Shown: positions 60,351-64,000 of the stretch, piece by piece
Layout of the letters: each line of letters begins with the position of its first letter
Numbering within the stretch: position 1 is the first letter of the stretch
Source: G963676335 sp963676335
Lineage (GTDB): Bacteria; Pseudomonadota; Alphaproteobacteria; Rickettsiales; Rickettsiaceae
Direction: 5' to 3'
Length of the DNA stretch: 64,000 nucleotides
Assembly (NCBI GenBank): GCA_963676335.1
Contig: OY781057.1
Span: forward strand, 372,001 to 436,000
The notes under the pieces: generated by a model
The model's database searches: none
Told to the model about the DNA's origin: nothing
What the model saw: only the letters and a program-made list of their open reading frames with translations
Translations under genes and position numbers: made by a program

Positions 60351-63300
60351 TTATTCTTCAAAAGAAGTACTATGAAATGCAATTTTTGCAATAAAATTAT
60401 CAGATATTGATACATTAAAATATACAATATTTTTACTATTTTGTTGAGGTTTAAGATGTTTCATCATTTGTTCTAGTTGAGCAGGGTTGTTAATATGTAT
60501 CTCAAAGTCAGATTTTTGATCTTTAGTAAAATCATTTATACTAACACAGTCTAATGCTACGAGTGTTCTCGTATATATATTTTTTTTTACTTCACAGGTT
60601 AATACTATTTCTGATTTAACTTCTAATAAATGGGAACATTTTTGTAAAACATTGTCATTAAAGATTGAAACTTCAAATTTATCATATTGATCAGAAAGTT
60701 GAATAATAATATATATTCCTTTATCGGAAGTTTTAATATTTTTTTTCTGAATGACTCCAGCAATTTTAACTTTATATATTCCATTTGATAGTTCTTTTAA
60801 ATCAAGAGAATTATGCGTACCAGATAATTTATATCGTTCAAGAGGATGTGTAGATAAAAATATACCTAACATATCAAATTCTAAATAACTTTTTTCACTA
60901 GAGCTCCAATCTTCTACATTTAGCAAAACATAATCTATATTACTTCGTTGCATTAGAGTCATTTGTTGGTTTTCTTTCTCTTTGGAATGCAATGCTCCAT
61001 GAGATAATAATTTATTACTACTAGCATATAATTGTTTCCTATTTTGATGGATACTATCAAAACTTCCAGACAAAAATAAACTATCTAATATTTTTTTATT
61101 AATTTTATTTCCTAATCTTTCAACAAAATCGAATACATTTCGATAATTTCCATTTTTTTGTCTATCAGCAACTATATCATGCGAAGCACTAAGGCTAATA
61201 TTTTTAATTGCAGATAAGCCATATACTATGTATTTTTGATTATTAATATTTTTAGAAGTAAAATAAACTTCTACCTCGTTTATATGAGGTAATTTTACTA
61301 TAATATTATTATTTTTTGCTTCTTGTAGAAACATATTAATTTTATGATGATCATTTATTTCTAAGTTTAAACAAGATATCAAGAATTCTATTAAATAATG
61401 AGCTTTTAAATAAGCAGTTTGATATGAAATAAAAGAATATCCAGTAGCATGAGATTTATTAAATCCATAACCAGCGAATTTAGATATAGTAACAAAAATT
61501 TCTTCAGCTTGTTCTAAGCTAATTCCATTTTTTATTGCTCCTTCAGTGAATGATATTTTTTGAGAATTCATTTCTTCTTTAATCTTTTTGCCCATAGTTC
61601 GTCTTAATAGATCTGCTTGAGCTAAAGAATATCCAGAAAGCACTCTTGCGCTTTCCATTACCTGTTCTTGATAAATGATAATACCATAAGTTTCTTTTAG
61701 TGTAGTTTCTAATAAAGGATGGATATAATCAATTCGTTCTTTATTATGCTTACGATTTATATAAGAATCTAAATTATCCATAGGTCCTGGTCTATACAAA
61801 GAAGTTAATGCTATTAAATCTTCGAAACGATCAGGTTTTAGTCTTCTAATAGCATCTTTCATACCACTGCTTTCAAATTGGAAAACCCCATTTGTATCTC
61901 CTTTGGAAAGTAATTGATAAGATTTTGGATCATCTAGTGGAATAGATGAGATATCAATGTTAATACCTTGCTGTGCTAGTAATCGACAACATTTGCTAAT
62001 TACAGTCAAAGTTTGTAATCCAAGGAAATCGAACTTAACTAGTCCTACTAACTCAGCATATTTCATTGAATACTGAATCATTAATTTATCAGAATCATGA
62101 GTTTTATATAATGGAGCAATCTCAATTAAATCATTTTTATATATTACTACTCCCGCAGCATGCATTGAAACATGTCTTTGTAATCCTTCTAAAACTAAAG
62201 CTGTATCTAAAATTTGTTTAATTAGTTGATTAATTTCATTTTCTTCTTCAATGTCATTCAATTTGATATTGAGTAATCCTTTACCTTCAAATGCTTGTTT
62301 TAATTCGGATATTTCGTTAACTGCTTGTTCTAAAGTAACTGGATTTACTGCATTAAATGGTATTAAATCTGTGATGTAATTAGCAATATCAAAAGGTAAT
62401 TTTAATACTCTGGCAACATCTTTAATTACCGCTTTAGCTTGCATACAACCAAAAGTTATTATATGCGCTGCTTTATTACATCCATATTTATTAATTACGT
62501 AATTTATTACTTCATCCCGACGTTCTTGACAAAAATCTATATCAAAATCGGGCATAGACACCCTATCAGGATTAAGAAATCTCTCAAAAAATAAACCAAA
62601 ACGGATAGGATCTACATCTGAAATACCTAAACACCATGATACAATTGAACCAACTCCTGACCCTCTACCTGGTCCAACTGAAATATTATTTTTTTTAGCC
62701 CATCCTACAAAATCTGCAACAATTAAAAAATATCCAGCAAATTTCATACGTAATATCATTTCTAATTCGTATTTAATTCGATCTAGATAACTTTGAGGTA
62801 TATCTTCTTTAAATTTTTGTTTTAGTCCATACATTGCCTTTTGTTTTAAAAATTCTTCTTCAGAGAATTTATCCTCAATAAAATTAGGCAACATTGGGGG
62901 GTAGGGTCTAGCCATAACACTACAGCGTTGAGCTATATAGTAACTATTCAGTATTGCTCCAGGAATATCTATAAATAATTGCTCCATTTCCTCTGAGCTT
63001 TTCAAATAACACTGATCACTTACTATTTTGTTTTCTCCTCCTTTAGCAATTAATAATAATGTCTTATGAATATCGTGAGATTTATTATCCTCAAATATGA
63101 CTTGATTTGTTGCAACTAATGGTAAATTCATTTCTATTGCTAAATTAATGTACTCATATTCAATCATCTTTTCTAGTGTAGTGTTGTGGCGCATTATTTC
63201 TAAATAAAATCTATCTCCAAATATATTTTTAAATTTATTAACATAATGTTTTGCATTATCATACTGCTTATTAAATAATAATTTTCCAAGTACACCTTCT

Positions 63301-63692
63301 GTATAGCCAGACAATAAAATTAATCCTTTATTATTTTCTATTAAATCTTCCCAAGTTACATGTAATCTTTGTTTGGAACTATTCTTTATATAAATATAAC
63401 TTACTAATTTTAATAAATTTTGATATCCAACTTGATCCTTAGCTAATACTAAAATTTGTGCAAAATTATTTTCATCATACATTAGATCTAAAATTGCTCC
63501 ATGGATTGGTTGTATTCCAATTTTGCTTAAAGTTAATGCGAACTCTAAAAAAGCAAATCCATTATTGTAATCTGTTAACGCTATAGCTGGCATTGAGTAT
63601 GATTTTGCTAAATTGGCAATTTTTTTTACTGTTAAAGTACTAGATAATAATGAATATGAGCTCTGTACACGTAGATGTATAAATTTTTCCAT
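60351..63692 (-). CDS. dnaE: DNA polymerase III alpha subunit
   Basis: This 1113-residue protein is the replicative polymerase. It has the PHP domain (FIHLRVQSSYSLLSSTLTVK at the N-terminus), the polymerase core with catalytic Asp residues in PDFDIDFCQERRDEV and SVGPGRGSGVGSIVSW, the fingers (TNGVFQFESSGMKDAIRRL), the helix-hairpin-helix and an OB domain near the C-terminus. It is slightly shorter than E. coli DnaE (1160). Its start lies five bases from the ftsY stop on the same strand. Confidence 0.97.
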   Translation of the reverse strand: MEKFIHLRVQSSYSLLSSTLTVKKIANLAKSYSMPAIALTDYNNGFAFLEFALTLSKIGIQPIHGAILDLMYDENNFAQILVLAKDQVGYQNLLKLVSYIYIKNSSKQRLHVTWEDLIENNKGLILLSGYTEGVLGKLLFNKQYDNAKHYVNKFKNIFGDRFYLEIMRHNTTLEKMIEYEYINLAIEMNLPLVATNQVIFEDNKSHDIHKTLLLIAKGGENKIVSDQCYLKSSEEMEQLFIDIPGAILNSYYIAQRCSVMARPYPPMLPNFIEDKFSEEEFLKQKAMYGLKQKFKEDIPQSYLDRIKYELEMILRMKFAGYFLIVADFVGWAKKNNISVGPGRGSGVGSIVSWCLGISDVDPIRFGLFFERFLNPDRVSMPDFDIDFCQERRDEVINYVINKYGCNKAAHIITFGCMQAKAVIKDVARVLKLPFDIANYITDLIPFNAVNPVTLEQAVNEISELKQAFEGKGLLNIKLNDIEEENEINQLIKQILDTALVLEGLQRHVSMHAAGVVIYKNDLIEIAPLYKTHDSDKLMIQYSMKYAELVGLVKFDFLGLQTLTVISKCCRLLAQQGINIDISSIPLDDPKSYQLLSKGDTNGVFQFESSGMKDAIRRLKPDRFEDLIALTSLYRPGPMDNLDSYINRKHNKERIDYIHPLLETTLKETYGIIIYQEQVMESARVLSGYSLAQADLLRRTMGKKIKEEMNSQKISFTEGAIKNGISLEQAEEIFVTISKFAGYGFNKSHATGYSFISYQTAYLKAHYLIEFLISCLNLEINDHHKINMFLQEAKNNNIIVKLPHINEVEVYFTSKNINNQKYIVYGLSAIKNISLSASHDIVADRQKNGNYRNVFDFVERLGNKINKKILDSLFLSGSFDSIHQNRKQLYASSNKLLSHGALHSKEKENQQMTLMQRSNIDYVLLNVEDWSSSEKSYLEFDMLGIFLSTHPLERYKLSGTHNSLDLKELSNGIYKVKIAGVIQKKNIKTSDKGIYIIIQLSDQYDKFEVSIFNDNVLQKCSHLLEVKSEIVLTCEVKKNIYTRTLVALDCVSINDFTKDQKSDFEIHINNPAQLEQMMKHLKPQQNSKNIVYFNVSISDNFIAKIAFHSTSFEE

Positions 63693-63697
63693 AACTC

Positions 63698-64000
63698 TTA
63701 ATTTATTTTTAATAAGCTATGAACAAACTCTTTAGCATTGAATTCTTTTAAATCTTCAATTTTTTCTCCAAATCCAACAAAATAAATAGGCAAATTAAAT
63801 TTTTCTGCAATATATATTAATATTCCTGCTTTAGCTGTGCCATCCAGCTTTGTAACTATTAAGCCAGTGATTTTAGCAATCTCTCTAAATTTTTCAACTT
63901 GTTGTATAGCATTTTGTCCAGTAGTTGCATCAAGTACTAATAGAATTTGTGGAGAACATTTTAATGGATGTTTATTTACTATTCTTATAATTTTTCCTAA
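63698..64000 (-). CDS. ftsY: Signal recognition particle receptor FtsY, 3' end (runs off window end)
   Basis: This is the C-terminal 100 residues of an SRP-type GTPase, translated by hand from the window edge. It shows the G3/G4-type motifs LLVLDATTGQNAI, LIVTKLDGTAKAG and the end IYFVGFGEKIEDLKEFNAKE before the stop at 63698. FtsY takes ribosome-SRP complexes to SecYEG. The N-terminal part lies outside. dnaE follows five bases later on the same strand. Confidence 0.92.
   Translation of the reverse strand, partial: LGKIIRIVNKHPLKCSPQILLVLDATTGQNAIQQVEKFREIAKITGLIVTKLDGTAKAGILIYIAEKFNLPIYFVGFGEKIEDLKEFNAKEFVHSLLKIN

Overview
This window is a dense, AT-rich (roughly 30% GC by eye) chromosome segment of an intracellular alphaproteobacterium of the order Rickettsiales. 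The signs are an NTT-type ATP/ADP translocase, the rickettsial virB8-virB9-virB10-virB11-virD4 type IV secretion block, an RMD1/DUF155 protein, a remnant of an RcGTA-like gene transfer agent, and many housekeeping genes with AT-rich codon use. A flagellin-fliD-fliS cluster, rare in the order, points to a flagellum-bearing lineage such as Midichloriaceae. That assignment is inference; no rRNA gene is present to test it.

Layout. 1-3.4 kb: 5' part of a DsbD/ScsB-type disulfide reductase, divergent yqgE, one copy of a repeat element, an O-antigen ligase-like gene. 3.5-6 kb: rpsM-rpsK-rpoA-rplQ-rpsT. 6.5-8 kb: lepB-rnc (minus). 8.3-15 kb: a small FlgJ-like ORF, rsmE, cca, ppdK, prfA, trmD. 15-19.2 kb: gyrA-metG (minus). 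19.4-26 kb: flavin reductase-like gene, ftsH, gltX, dnaA, dnaN. 26-30.3 kb (minus): a gene remnant, initiator tRNA-Met, rpmE, rpmB, trxB, NTT translocase, RMD1 family. 30.6-34.7 kb: flagellin, fliD, fliS. 34.8-39.5 kb: bamA, skp/ompH, birA (minus), ndk, tsaE (minus). 39.5-44.5 kb: GTA head and tail genes corresponding to g4-g8 and g12-g13, a 54-codon coupled ORF and a DUF2335 membrane protein. 44.8 kb: cold-shock gene. 45.4-50.9 kb: the T4SS block. 50.9-64 kb: ppx/gppA, nuoM, rpsO-dnaQ, ftsA-outer membrane protein-glycosyltransferase (overlapping genes), carD, terC, dnaE and the 3' end of ftsY.

The most interesting observation is a repeat element of about 130 bp with three copies here. Copies at 1.6 and 6.4 kb are intergenic and share 55 identical bases. 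The third lies at the 5' end of skp. There the frame of the element is open (TGG where both other copies have TGA) and supplies the present start codon and about 43 residues ahead of the signal peptide. Joining the short matching GTATA flanks across the insert restores a conventional start and signal peptide, which suggests an insertion that captured the start of an envelope chaperone gene. Other points are a sigma-54-like site upstream of the flagellin gene, a gene transfer agent cluster that jumps from g8 to g12, a possible exopolysaccharide/outer-membrane pair behind ftsA, and alanine at the quinolone-resistance position of GyrA.
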